From the NCBI GenBank assembly GCA_905207535.1, contig CAJLLX010000040.1:1-16228 (forward strand): a stretch of 16,228 nucleotides of DNA, in the 5' to 3' direction. Within the stretch, counting starts at the first letter, position 1, and the number at the start of each line of letters is the position of its first letter. The position numbers were made by a program, and so were the translations under genes. The notes under the pieces are model-generated. The model made no database searches. It worked only from the letters and a program-made list of their open reading frames with translations, and had not been told where the DNA came from. This stretch comes from an uncultured Muribaculaceae bacterium (GTDB lineage Bacteria > Bacteroidota > Bacteroidia > Bacteroidales > Muribaculaceae). Shown here piece by piece: positions 7,714 through 14,737 of this stretch.

Positions 7714-7798
7714 TTTTCTATGGGGCGGCCGATGGTGTCGACCGGTTGTTCATGCAATTTTGCTAATCTTAATGTTCTTTTTGTCTTATTAGTATGCG

Positions 7799-7806
7799 CA
7801 AATTTA
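7799..7806 (-). promoter_or_regulatory. -7 element of a promoter for the PAP2 operon
   Basis: On the minus strand this reads TAAATTTG, a full match to TAnnTTTG. Transcription would begin near 7792, leaving about 78 bases to the ATG at 7713. No clear TTTG is seen 19-21 bases upstream, so only half of the promoter is supported. It lies 33 bp from the oppositely oriented -7 box of the EptA-like gene. Confidence 0.4.
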
Positions 7807-7838
7807 CTCATTTATTTCCGGTTAACTTACGTTTTAAG

Positions 7839-7846
7839 TAATTTTG
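7839..7846 (+). promoter_or_regulatory. -7 element of a promoter for the EptA-like gene
   Basis: TAATTTTG matches TAnnTTTG exactly and is 22 bp before the ATG at 7869, implying a very short leader. The -33 region (about 7815-7819, TTTCC) is only a weak match. Together with 7799-7806 it makes a compact divergent control region. Confidence 0.45.
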
Positions 7847-7868
7847 CATATTAAAATCCCCACACGCC

Positions 7869-9692
7869 ATGCTTTACCTGCGATATTTTCTTGCGGCAGT
7901 TGCCGTTTTTCTGATTGTCCCCCTCCTCTACCGCCTCCTGTCGAAGGGCCTTTCGGCCAGTGCGCGCGGCCAGCAGCTCTCGCGCTACGCCATCGGAGCC
8001 CTCATAGCGGTGCTCCCGCTTGCCATAGCGGGCGAGGTGGTGTGGAATCTCAATCTGACGCTCATAGCGGCGGTGTCGGCGTTGTGGATGCTCACCTATC
8101 CGGTGTTTGATTTTGTGGTCAACCGGCATCGGCTCTCGGAGATCGACAACCGCATGGACTTCGCCTCGGGGCTCTATCTTTTCGGCTTCCTCACCGGTGC
8201 CTATCTGTCGCTCATCAGCCTTTTCCCGTCGTGGCATGTGATAGTGTCTACTACGCTGGCGGCGGTGGAGATGCCTGTAATCATCATGGTGATTTTTCAG
8301 ATGGCCTATTTCGCCGTCTACCACTCGTCGGTCGATCACGACGGGCTCAAACTGGTGCTCGACACCGATGCCAACGAGGTGCTGGAGTTTCTCCGCAGCT
8401 TCTCGCCCTGGATCATGATTCCCGGGCTCGTGGGGATAATCCTTTTCATCATGGCATGGTTCTGGTGGAATCTCACCGACACCCTTCCGGTGGGCGACGG
8501 CCTCGTGTGGGGCCGCAAACTGGGTCTGGTGGTCTACACCGTGGGTGTAGGGATGCTGCTCTTCCGCGGCGAGCGCTCGGCTTTCCGCCGCTCGGGGCTG
8601 CCGAGGCTCTACTACGAAGACCGCGCCTACGACCGCGAATGTGCCGGCTACACCTCGGCATGCCGCACACGCCTGGAGGCGCTCGACGCCACATCACCCA
8701 TGTTCGCCGCCGACCGCAAGCCCGCAGGGCGCACCTACATACTGGTGATAGGGGAGTCGGCCTCGCGCGAATACATGGAGGTTTTCACCCCCACCGAGGC
8801 CAATGCCGGCACCACTCCACGGCTCTCGGCCATGGTAGGGGAGGGGAGTGCTCTGATCTTCCCGAATGCCTACTCGTGCCACTTCCAGACGGTGCCCACC
8901 CTCACCCGCGCCCTCACGGAGTTTTCGCAGTATGCTCCCGGCAATTTCCGCGACGCGGTGTCGGTGGTAGACCTCGCCCGCAAGCTCGGCATGAAGGTCT
9001 ACTGGTTTTCCAACCAGGGCCACATCGGGGCCAACGACACGGCGGTGACGCTCATCGCCGAGACCGCCGACCGCGCCGCCTGGACCTCGCAGTCGATCAC
9101 CAGTCGCAATTTCGACGGCGAACTGGTGAAATTTCTCGAGGAGGTGGACCCCGAGGCCGACAAACTGATAGTGTTTCATCTCATCGGGTCGCATTTCACC
9201 TATTCCAACCGCTATCCCGCCGATGCCGCCTACTTCAAGGCCGAGGAGGGGGCCGACGGATATGTGGCCGCCTACCGCAACTCCATCCGCTACACCGACC
9301 GCGTGCTGTCGGAGATCTACGACTACGCCGAGCGGCATCTCAATCTGCAGTTCATGGTCTACTGCTCTGACCATGCCGACATCCCCGACCGCCGGCGCAC
9401 TCCGGTGTTCGACGATTTCGGCAAACTGCGCATCCCGTTGGCGCTGGTCACCACGCCGGCCTACCGCGCGGAGGCTTCCGGGGTGCTCGCTTCGCTCGAG
9501 GCCAACCGCCGGCGCCCCTTCTCCAACGATCTTCTCTTCAATCTGCTCGGCGGACTGTGGGTTGTCACTTCCTCCCATCTCCCCGCCGACCTCAATCTCT
9601 GCTCGCCCGACTATCGCCTCACCCCGAAGGACACGCGTCTGCTGCTATCTACGCTCACCGTCGATGCCGACCCGCATTTCCGCGCCGACTGA
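7869..9692 (+). CDS. EptA-like phosphoethanolamine transferase (sulfatase fold)
   Basis: A 607-residue inner-membrane enzyme of the EptA/Mcr group. The N-terminal 235 residues hold about six hydrophobic segments (near 5-23, 41-60, 64-83, 102-150, 181-200, 218-232), with the periplasmic loop LDTDANEVLEFL that resembles DTNxxEAxEF of EptA and Mcr. The periplasmic catalytic domain follows: VIGESASREY (293-302) with metal-binding Glu296; FPNAYSCHFQTVPT (331-344), in which Thr341 is the likely nucleophile; FHLIGSHFTYSNRYP (436-450); and YCSDHAD (498-504) with metal-binding Asp501 and His502. Such enzymes move phosphoethanolamine from phosphatidylethanolamine to lipid A phosphates or other glycolipids, lowering surface charge and binding of cationic peptides. 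It is divergent from the PAP2 and LPS-kinase genes. The acceptor is not known from sequence. Confidence 0.85.
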   Translation: MLYLRYFLAAVAVFLIVPLLYRLLSKGLSASARGQQLSRYAIGALIAVLPLAIAGEVVWNLNLTLIAAVSALWMLTYPVFDFVVNRHRLSEIDNRMDFASGLYLFGFLTGAYLSLISLFPSWHVIVSTTLAAVEMPVIIMVIFQMAYFAVYHSSVDHDGLKLVLDTDANEVLEFLRSFSPWIMIPGLVGIILFIMAWFWWNLTDTLPVGDGLVWGRKLGLVVYTVGVGMLLFRGERSAFRRSGLPRLYYEDRAYDRECAGYTSACRTRLEALDATSPMFAADRKPAGRTYILVIGESASREYMEVFTPTEANAGTTPRLSAMVGEGSALIFPNAYSCHFQTVPTLTRALTEFSQYAPGNFRDAVSVVDLARKLGMKVYWFSNQGHIGANDTAVTLIAETADRAAWTSQSITSRNFDGELVKFLEEVDPEADKLIVFHLIGSHFTYSNRYPADAAYFKAEEGADGYVAAYRNSIRYTDRVLSEIYDYAERHLNLQFMVYCSDHADIPDRRRTPVFDDFGKLRIPLALVTTPAYRAEASGVLASLEANRRRPFSNDLLFNLLGGLWVVTSSHLPADLNLCSPDYRLTPKDTRLLLSTLTVDADPHFRAD

Positions 9693-9713
9693 CGCCCGGA
9701 GGGTGCGAAATCG

Positions 9714-9727
9714 CGGGCAGCTGCCCG
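9714..9727. repeat. 14-bp perfect palindrome after the EptA-like gene
   Basis: CGGGCAGCTGCCCG is its own reverse complement, 21 bp after the stop at 9692. It can fold as a 5-bp GC stem with a 4-base loop and is followed by an AT-rich run (AAGAATTTTC). It may act as a weak transcription stop. Confidence 0.5.
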
Positions 9728-9796
9728 AAGAATTTTCAAATTTTCAATTCTCGGAGGCTTAAACCGGCCGCTGCGTCGGCGCAAGGCGCTGGTAAT

Positions 9797-9818
9797 AAGC
9801 ATTGTATGCTTCTTTTTG
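9797..9818 (+). terminator. Candidate terminator of the EptA-like gene
   Basis: AAGCAT and ATGCTT (9797-9802, 9806-9811) form a 6-bp stem with a 3-base loop, followed directly by CTTTTTG (9812-9818). The stem is weak (AT-rich), but the hairpin plus T-run is the right form and lies between the EptA-like gene and the next promoter. Confidence 0.45.
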
Positions 9819-9850
9819 ATTTTGGTGCCCTAAAAAGCCAAAAAAATCAT

Positions 9851-9858
9851 TAATTTTG
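9851..9858 (+). promoter_or_regulatory. -7 element of a promoter for the SpmAB-type gene
   Basis: TAATTTTG matches TAnnTTTG, 31 bp before the GTG start at 9890. The nearest TTTG (9821-9824) is 26 bases upstream, longer than the usual 19-21, so the -33 box is doubtful. Confidence 0.4.
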
Positions 9859-9889
9859 TGACTGTCGAACCATCCCCCTGTTTTCTGCC

Positions 9890-11122
9890 GTGGTACTTAA
9901 TTATATCTGGATTGCTTTCTTCATTGTGGCCTTCGTCATGGCGCTGGTGCGCACCTTTGTGTGGGGCGACCTTCAGGTGTGGTCGGAGATCATGAGCGCA
10001 TCGTTCACCTCGGCGGCCACCGCCTTCGAGATTGCGCTCGGACTGACCGGCATCCTCTCGCTGTGGCTCGGACTGATGAAGATCGGCGAACGCGCAGGGG
10101 TGATCAACTTTTTCGGGCGGCTGGTGTCGCCGCTGTTCACGCGCCTTTTCCCCGGAGTGCCCAAGGGACATCCGGCCATGGGGTCGATCTTCATGAATGT
10201 CTCGGCCAATATGCTCGGGCTCGACAACGCCGCCACGCCGCTGGGCCTGAAAGCCATGCAGGAGCTGCAGACCCTCAACAAGCAGAAAGATACGGCCACC
10301 GACGCCATGATCATGTTTCTCATCCTCAATGCCTCGGGGCTCTGCTTCATCCCCATCAGCATCATGATGTATCGCGCACAGGCCGGCGCCGCCAATCCCA
10401 CCGACATCTTCCTCCCCATCCTGCTCGCCACCTTCGTGTCGACCCTCGTGGGGATCGTGGCGCTCTGCATCAAGCAGCGCATACGCCTCAACGACCCCGT
10501 ATTGTTGGCATGGCTCGGCGGCATGGGCGCTGTTATAGCGCTGATAGTGTGGGTATTCTCGGGGATGGATGGCGACCGCGTGGAGCGCTATTCGGGATTC
10601 ATTGCCAACTTCCTGCTCTTCGGGGTCATCATCATGTTTATCCTCGCCGGGCTGCGCAAGCGGGTCAACATGTACGAGAGTTTCATCGAGGGTGCCCGTG
10701 AGGGATTTCACACCGCGGTGACCATCATCCCCTATCTTGTGGCCATCCTGGTGGCGATAGCCATGTTTCGCGCCTCCGGGGCGATGGACTACGTGACGCA
10801 GGCCACCAGCTCGTTTGTCGGTTTCTTAGGCCTTGACACCGAGTGGGTGGAGGCTCTCCCCACTGCGCTCATGAAACCGCTCAGCGGCAGCGGCTCGCGC
10901 GGCATGATGATCGACCTGATGACGGCCCACGGCGCCGACGCCTTTGTGAGCCGTGTGAGTGCCGCCATCCAGGGGAGCACCGACACCATGTTCTACGTCC
11001 TGGCCGTGTACTTCGGATCGGTAGGGATCCGCAAGACCCGCTACGCCGTCGGCTACGCCCTCTTAGCCGACATCTCCGGCTCCATCGCCGGCATCCTCGC
11101 CGCCTACATCTTCTTCGCCTGA
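9890..11122 (+). CDS. SpmA-SpmB-type nucleoside recognition (Gate) domain membrane protein, GTG start
   Basis: A 410-residue polytopic membrane protein containing two Gate (nucleoside recognition) domains, equivalent to Bacillus spore maturation proteins SpmA and SpmB fused end to end. The SpmA-like half (1 to about 210) has NMLGLDNAATPLGLKAM at 107-123. The SpmB-like half (about 235-410) has LSGSGSRGMMIDL at 331-343 and GSTDTMFYVLAVYFGSVGI at 362-380. In non-sporulating Bacteroidetes the role is unknown; transport of a nucleoside-like or other small molecule is inferred from the domain name only. The start is GTG at 9890, chosen because the resulting MVLNYIWIAF is the conserved beginning of this family as I recall it; the next ATG (9938) would remove part of the first membrane helix. 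A GC hairpin and T-run follow the stop. Confidence 0.83.
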   Translation: MVLNYIWIAFFIVAFVMALVRTFVWGDLQVWSEIMSASFTSAATAFEIALGLTGILSLWLGLMKIGERAGVINFFGRLVSPLFTRLFPGVPKGHPAMGSIFMNVSANMLGLDNAATPLGLKAMQELQTLNKQKDTATDAMIMFLILNASGLCFIPISIMMYRAQAGAANPTDIFLPILLATFVSTLVGIVALCIKQRIRLNDPVLLAWLGGMGAVIALIVWVFSGMDGDRVERYSGFIANFLLFGVIIMFILAGLRKRVNMYESFIEGAREGFHTAVTIIPYLVAILVAIAMFRASGAMDYVTQATSSFVGFLGLDTEWVEALPTALMKPLSGSGSRGMMIDLMTAHGADAFVSRVSAAIQGSTDTMFYVLAVYFGSVGIRKTRYAVGYALLADISGSIAGILAAYIFFA

Positions 11123-11126
11123 TCCC

Positions 11127-11147
11127 GGGCCCTCCGGGGCCCCTTTT
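11127..11147 (+). terminator. Terminator of the SpmAB-type gene
   Basis: GGGCCC (11127-11132), loop TCCG, then GGGCCC (11137-11142) make a 6-bp all-GC stem followed by C and TTTT (11144-11147). It begins 5 bases after the stop codon, a typical intrinsic terminator with a short T-run. Confidence 0.65.
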
Positions 11148-11171
11148 CCCCTCTTTCCCGCCTGTTCAGTT

Positions 11172-11191
11172 ATCACGCGAGCTCGCGTGAT
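11172..11191. repeat. Perfect 20-bp palindrome upstream of ybeY
   Basis: ATCACGCGAGCTCGCGTGAT is its own reverse complement. It lies between the SpmAB terminator and the ybeY promoter, in non-coding sequence. It could be a regulator binding site or a hairpin; there is no T-run after it. Confidence 0.9.
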
Positions 11192-11266
11192 CACCCAACA
11201 GCCGTCCGCCCCAAAAAGCCTTTTTAGCTTTGCTGCGCGGGGCGGGGTGATGTGGTGCGATTCTCT

Positions 11267-11298
11267 TTTGTTGGCTTGTGAAAAAATGCTTACCTTTG
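11267..11298 (+). promoter_or_regulatory. Bacteroidetes consensus promoter for ybeY-mnmG
   Basis: TTTG at 11267-11270, exactly 20 bases, then TACCTTTG at 11291-11298. Both boxes match the Bacteroidetes vegetative promoter. Transcription would start near 11305, about 50 bases before the ybeY ATG at 11355. This rules out the in-frame starts further upstream (GTG 11187, ATG 11250 and ATG 11286) for this transcript. Confidence 0.75.
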
Positions 11299-11354
11299 TA
11301 TGGCTTGCAGTGCGGCTTGTCGCGGTGCGGCCGATGTTGCTATTTTTGAGGATT

Positions 11355-11786
11355 ATGGAAGACAGATTTCAATGGCTGTGCCGCAATGTGGAGCTGCCTC
11401 AGCTCGATTTTTCGCGGCTGGAGCGCTGGCTCGAGGCTGTGGCCCGTAGCTACGGGCGCATGGTGGGCACGCTGTCATATATGTTCTGCGACGATGAGGA
11501 GATACTGCGCGTCAACCGCGAGTTTCTCTCTCACGACTATTACACCGACATCATCACTTTCGACGACTGCCGGGGACGCCTGCTGCGGGGCGATATGGTG
11601 ATCTCGCTCGATACCGTGCGCTCCAATGCCGAGCTGCAGGGCACCACATACAACGCCGAACTGCTGCGTGTCATCGTGCACGGGGTGCTGCATCTCTGCG
11701 GCATCAACGACAAGGGTCCGGGGGAGCGCGAGATCATGGAAGCTGCCGAAAACAAGGCTTTGAAACTGTTGGATAGCACATTATGA
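11355..11786 (+). CDS. ybeY: Endoribonuclease YbeY (rRNA maturation)
   Basis: A 143-residue member of the UPF0054/YbeY family, metal-dependent RNases involved in 16S rRNA maturation and ribosome quality control. Signature parts are DYYTDIITFD (61-70), GDMVISLDTV (79-88), then VIVHGVLHLCGINDKGPGE (106-124). His109 and His113 match two of the zinc ligands; the third ligand position, His in GYDH of E. coli, is Asp119 here (GIND). I believe this change is normal for Bacteroidetes. The frame is open back to 11187, but ATG 11355 is chosen because it follows the consensus promoter at 11267-11298 and gives the usual family length. The last four bases overlap the mnmG start (ATGA), so the two genes are translationally coupled. 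Confidence 0.9.
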   Translation: MEDRFQWLCRNVELPQLDFSRLERWLEAVARSYGRMVGTLSYMFCDDEEILRVNREFLSHDYYTDIITFDDCRGRLLRGDMVISLDTVRSNAELQGTTYNAELLRVIVHGVLHLCGINDKGPGEREIMEAAENKALKLLDSTL

Positions 11787-13768
11787 AATTCGACTACGAT
11801 GTGATAGTGGTAGGCGCCGGTCATGCCGGCTGCGAGGCTGCCGCCGCTGCCGCCAGGGCAGGGGCGAGCACGTTGCTTATCACTATGGATCTCAACAAGA
11901 TAGCTCAGATGAGCTGCAATCCGGCCGTTGGCGGTATAGCTAAAGGGCAGATTGTCAGAGAGATAGATGCGCTCGGGGGATACATGGGTATCGTCACCGA
12001 CCGCACCGCCATACAATTTCGCATGCTCAACCGCTCGAAGGGTCCGGCCATGTGGAGCCCCCGCGCGCAGAGCGACCGCATGCGGTTTTCGGCCCTGTGG
12101 CGCTCCATTCTGGAGAATATCCCCGGGCTGTCGATGTGGCAGGACAGTGTGACCTCTCTGCTCATCGAAACGAACGACTGCGAGAAATGTCCCTCAGAGC
12201 TCGAAAGGGTAGGGGAGTGGAGCAAACCCCTCCCCGATGGATCTTTGCGTGTGACGGGTGTAAAAACGCTGTTAGGAGCCGAGTTTCATGCGCGCACGGT
12301 GGTGCTCACCAATGGCACCTTCCTCAACGGCCTGATGCACGTGGGGCGCACCATGTTTGAGGGGGGGCGTATCTCCGAACCCGCTTCCCACGGGCTCACC
12401 GAGCAGCTCCGCGCTCTCGGATTTCGCGCCGACCGCATGAAGACCGGCACACCCGTGCGCATCGACGGACGTTCGGTGCACTGGGACCTCACCGTGCCGC
12501 AGGATCTCGAGGAGGATTTCCATCATTTCTCCTATCTCCCCTCGGTGCACCGCGAGCTGCGGCAGCGCCGCTGCTTCACGGTCTACACCAATACCCGCAC
12601 CCACGACATACTGCGCGAGGGCCTGCCCGACTCGCCCCTCTACAACGGCCAGATCCGCAGCATCGGTCCGCGCTATTGCCCCTCGATCGAAACCAAAATA
12701 GTCACCTTCGCCGACAAGACCGAGCATCAGCTTTTCCTCGAGCCGGAGGGGGAGACCACTCAGGAATACTACCTCAACGGCTTCTCGTCGTCGCTGCCGA
12801 TGCACATCCAGCTTGAGGCGCTCCGCACCATCCCGGCGCTTGCCGACGTGCAGATCTACCGCCCCGGCTACGCCATAGAATACGACTTTTTCGACCCCAC
12901 GCAGCTGCGCCACACGCTTGAAACCAAGCGTGTCAGCGGTCTCTTTTTCGCCGGCCAGATCAATGGCACCACGGGCTACGAGGAGGCAGCCGGGCAGGGG
13001 TTGGTGGCGGGTGCCAATGCGGCATTTGCATCCCTCGGGTCGGACCGCTCGCTGGTGTTGGGGCGCGACGAAGCCTACATCGGAGTGCTCATCGACGACC
13101 TTGTCACCAAGGGTGTCGACGAACCCTACCGCATGTTCACCTCGCGTGCCGAATACCGCATCCTGCTCCGCCAGGACGATGCCGACATGCGCCTCACGCC
13201 CCGCGCCCACGCTCTGGGACTGTGCGACGACGAGCGCTACCGCCTCATGGAGGAGAAACGCACGCTGCGCGACGATCTCATCGCCTTCATCGAGGGGTAC
13301 GCCGTGAAGGCTGTCGACATCAACCGCGCCTTTGCCGAGGTCAACGCCGAACTGGGATGGACCGGTACGCCGTTCGAACTGCTACCGGTGCGCGAGGGAT
13401 GCCGCCTGAAGGCGTTGCTGCTGCGTCCGCAGTTGTCGCTCTCGCTGCTGGCACGGATGTTTCCGGTTGTGGCCGAGCGGCTGGAGCGCCTCCCCGACGA
13501 CCGCCGCATGGAGATAGCCGAGGCTGCGGAGATCCTCCTGAAATACGAGGGATACATCAAGCGCGAGGACCTTATCGCCGACAAGATCCGACGCCTGGAG
13601 CAGATCAAACTTGGCGACCGGTTCGACTACACCACCATCCAGTCAATCTCCACCGAGGCGCGGCAGAAACTGCAGCGCATCCGGCCTGCCACGGTGGCGC
13701 AGGCATCGCGCATCCCCGGGGTATCGCCCGCCGATATCAACATCCTGCTGCTCCTTTGCGGCAGATGA
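11783..13768 (+). CDS. mnmG: tRNA uridine-5-carboxymethylaminomethyl modification enzyme MnmG (GidA)
   Basis: FAD-dependent enzyme that, with MnmE, builds the 5-carboxymethylaminomethyl group on wobble U34 of certain tRNAs. The N-terminal FAD motif VVGAGHAGCEAA is at 9-20. Conserved cysteines appear in MSCNPAVGGIAKG (Cys45) and PRYCPSIETK (Cys299). FAGQINGTTGYEEAAGQG (389-406) is a further family signature, and the C-terminal helical domain that binds tRNA and MnmE is complete. At 661 residues it is about 30 longer than usual; most of the excess is a hydrophilic insertion at about residues 130-156 (12170-12250) between LLIE and VTGVKT, where about four residues are normal. The gene overlaps ybeY by 4 bp, and a parS-like site follows its stop after 15 bases. 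Confidence 0.96.
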   Translation: MKFDYDVIVVGAGHAGCEAAAAAARAGASTLLITMDLNKIAQMSCNPAVGGIAKGQIVREIDALGGYMGIVTDRTAIQFRMLNRSKGPAMWSPRAQSDRMRFSALWRSILENIPGLSMWQDSVTSLLIETNDCEKCPSELERVGEWSKPLPDGSLRVTGVKTLLGAEFHARTVVLTNGTFLNGLMHVGRTMFEGGRISEPASHGLTEQLRALGFRADRMKTGTPVRIDGRSVHWDLTVPQDLEEDFHHFSYLPSVHRELRQRRCFTVYTNTRTHDILREGLPDSPLYNGQIRSIGPRYCPSIETKIVTFADKTEHQLFLEPEGETTQEYYLNGFSSSLPMHIQLEALRTIPALADVQIYRPGYAIEYDFFDPTQLRHTLETKRVSGLFFAGQINGTTGYEEAAGQGLVAGANAAFASLGSDRSLVLGRDEAYIGVLIDDLVTKGVDEPYRMFTSRAEYRILLRQDDADMRLTPRAHALGLCDDERYRLMEEKRTLRDDLIAFIEGYAVKAVDINRAFAEVNAELGWTGTPFELLPVREGCRLKALLLRPQLSLSLLARMFPVVAERLERLPDDRRMEIAEAAEILLKYEGYIKREDLIADKIRRLEQIKLGDRFDYTTIQSISTEARQKLQRIRPATVAQASRIPGVSPADINILLLLCGR

Positions 13769-13783
13769 CGGAAATGTGGAAAG

Positions 13784-13799
13784 TGTTTCACGTGGAACA
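13784..13799. other. Chromosomal parS-like centromere site (ParB/Spo0J binding)
   Basis: TGTTTCACGTGGAACA. Its reverse complement TGTTCCACGTGAAACA fits the Bacillus parS consensus TGTTnCACGTGAAACA at every fixed position. Such sites load the ParB CTPase clamp for chromosome segregation and usually cluster near oriC. It lies in the gap between mnmG and apt, a non-coding position. No parA, parB or dnaA is in the window. A single chance match of this quality is unlikely but possible. Confidence 0.75.
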
Positions 13800-13881
13800 A
13801 TGACAATTTCCCCTCCTTCAACTTTTTAGAGACTCAGATCAAAAAATAAAAATCAAAAACAAACAATACAAATCACAAATC

Positions 13882-14400
13882 ATGGAATACATCAAATCAA
13901 AGGTGCGCGATGTGCAGGATTTCCCCCAGAAGGGTATCCTCTTCAAGGATCTCACCACAGCCTTCAAGGATCCCCGCGCACTCCACATCATCGGATGGGA
14001 TCTGTCGCAGCTCTATCGCGACAAAGGGGTCACCAAGGTGGTAGGCATCGAGAGCCGCGGATTTATCGGCGGCTCTATCCTTGCCTTTGAACTCGGAGCC
14101 GGTTTCGTGCCCGTGCGCAAGCCCGGCAAACTGCCCGCCGACACCCTCCAGGCATCCTACGAGAAGGAGTATGGCACCGACACCATCGAAATCCACCGCG
14201 ATGCCATCACCGAGGACGATATCGTGGTGCTCCACGACGATGTGCTCGCTACCGGCGGCACCATGGCTGCAGCCTACGAACTGGTGAAGCGCATGCATCC
14301 CAAAAAGATCTACGTCAACTTCATCATCGAGCTCACCGCCCTCAACGGTCGCGCCAACCTCCCCGCCGATGTAGAGGTGACCTCCCTCCTCAAATACTGA
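13882..14400 (+). CDS. apt: Adenine phosphoribosyltransferase
   Basis: A 172-residue cytoplasmic purine-salvage enzyme that joins adenine and PRPP to make AMP. Diagnostic segments are FPQKGILFKDLT (14-25), VGIESRGFIGG (54-64), VRKPGKLP (78-85) and the PRPP-binding loop VVLHDDVLATGGTMAA (115-130) with its acidic pair. Length is normal for Apt. ATG 13882 follows an A-rich, nearly G-free leader (about 13838-13880), a common start context in Bacteroidetes that lacks a Shine-Dalgarno sequence. It lies 113 bp after mnmG, with the parS-like site between. No clear TAnnTTTG promoter is seen in the gap, so it may be read through from ybeY-mnmG. A GC hairpin at 14523-14555 probably ends the transcript. 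Confidence 0.95.
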   Translation: MEYIKSKVRDVQDFPQKGILFKDLTTAFKDPRALHIIGWDLSQLYRDKGVTKVVGIESRGFIGGSILAFELGAGFVPVRKPGKLPADTLQASYEKEYGTDTIEIHRDAITEDDIVVLHDDVLATGGTMAAAYELVKRMHPKKIYVNFIIELTALNGRANLPADVEVTSLLKY

Positions 14401-14416
14401 TCGCATCATCTTCTCT

Positions 14417-14492
14417 CCTTGCATCGTATCTCCCCTCAGAGATTATCTGATTGCATCGCATCTCGCCTTGCATCGTATCTCTTCAGAGATTA
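14417..14492 (+). repeat. Duplicated hairpin-bearing repeat after apt
   Basis: Two near-identical copies, 14417-14445 and 14466-14492, each begin CCTTGCATCGTATCTC and end CAGAGATTA, offset by 49 bp. Each contains an inverted repeat ATCTC/GAGAT (loop CCCTCA in the first; ATCTCT/AGAGAT with a 2-base loop in the second). The GCATCG element recurs between them (14453-14458) and GCATCA follows at 14495. Function unknown; the copies may help stop transcription or protect the 3' end. Confidence 0.75.
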
Positions 14493-14522
14493 ACTGCATC
14501 AATTTTTTGATTTCCCCCATAT

Positions 14523-14555
14523 CGCAGCGCCGAAGTATCACGCCCCGGCGCTGCG
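14523..14555 (+). terminator. GC-rich hairpin, probable end of the mnmG/apt transcript
   Basis: CGCAGCGCCG (14523-14532) and CGGCGCTGCG (14546-14555) pair perfectly over 10 bp with a 13-base loop. A T-rich but interrupted tail follows (TTGCTTATTTCT). It is the strongest hairpin between apt and the cobalamin leader. Confidence 0.6.
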
Positions 14556-14723
14556 TTGCTTATTTCTCTAATCCACACTGTTTTCCATCCTTTTTCGCCC
14601 CTTTTTGCCCATTTTTCAGGGGCATTTTCCTTCCTTTCCCCGGCGCGGCATCGTTTTAGCGGATTCTCCGCGTTAATGAGTGTTAACATGCGCCGCCGCG
14701 TCTTATCGCATTGAAATTATCAT
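14556..14723. other. Non-coding spacer before the cobalamin riboswitch
   Basis: Pyrimidine-rich sequence on the plus strand (runs of T and C around 14575-14640), then a small perfect hairpin GCGGA/TCCGC at 14659-14671. The short open frames here have no family features or start context. Nothing else is seen. Confidence 0.6.
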
Positions 14724-14731
14724 TAACTTTG
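14724..14731 (+). promoter_or_regulatory. -7 element of the promoter for the riboswitch leader
   Basis: TAACTTTG matches TAnnTTTG. Transcription would begin near 14738, exactly where the first pairing arm of the cobalamin riboswitch starts, which supports the assignment. The -33 box is not clear. Confidence 0.55.
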
Positions 14732-14737
14732 CAGCCG

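Noticed and set aside
11187..11354. In-frame upstream extension of ybeY from GTG 11187 (56 extra residues)
   Set aside because: A consensus promoter lies at 11267-11298 inside it, the extra residues match nothing in the family, and ATG 11355 gives the normal YbeY length.
14569..14577. TAATCCACA as a DnaA box near the parS-like site
   Set aside because: It has one mismatch to TTATCCACA, is single, and no AT-rich unwinding element or dnaA gene is near.
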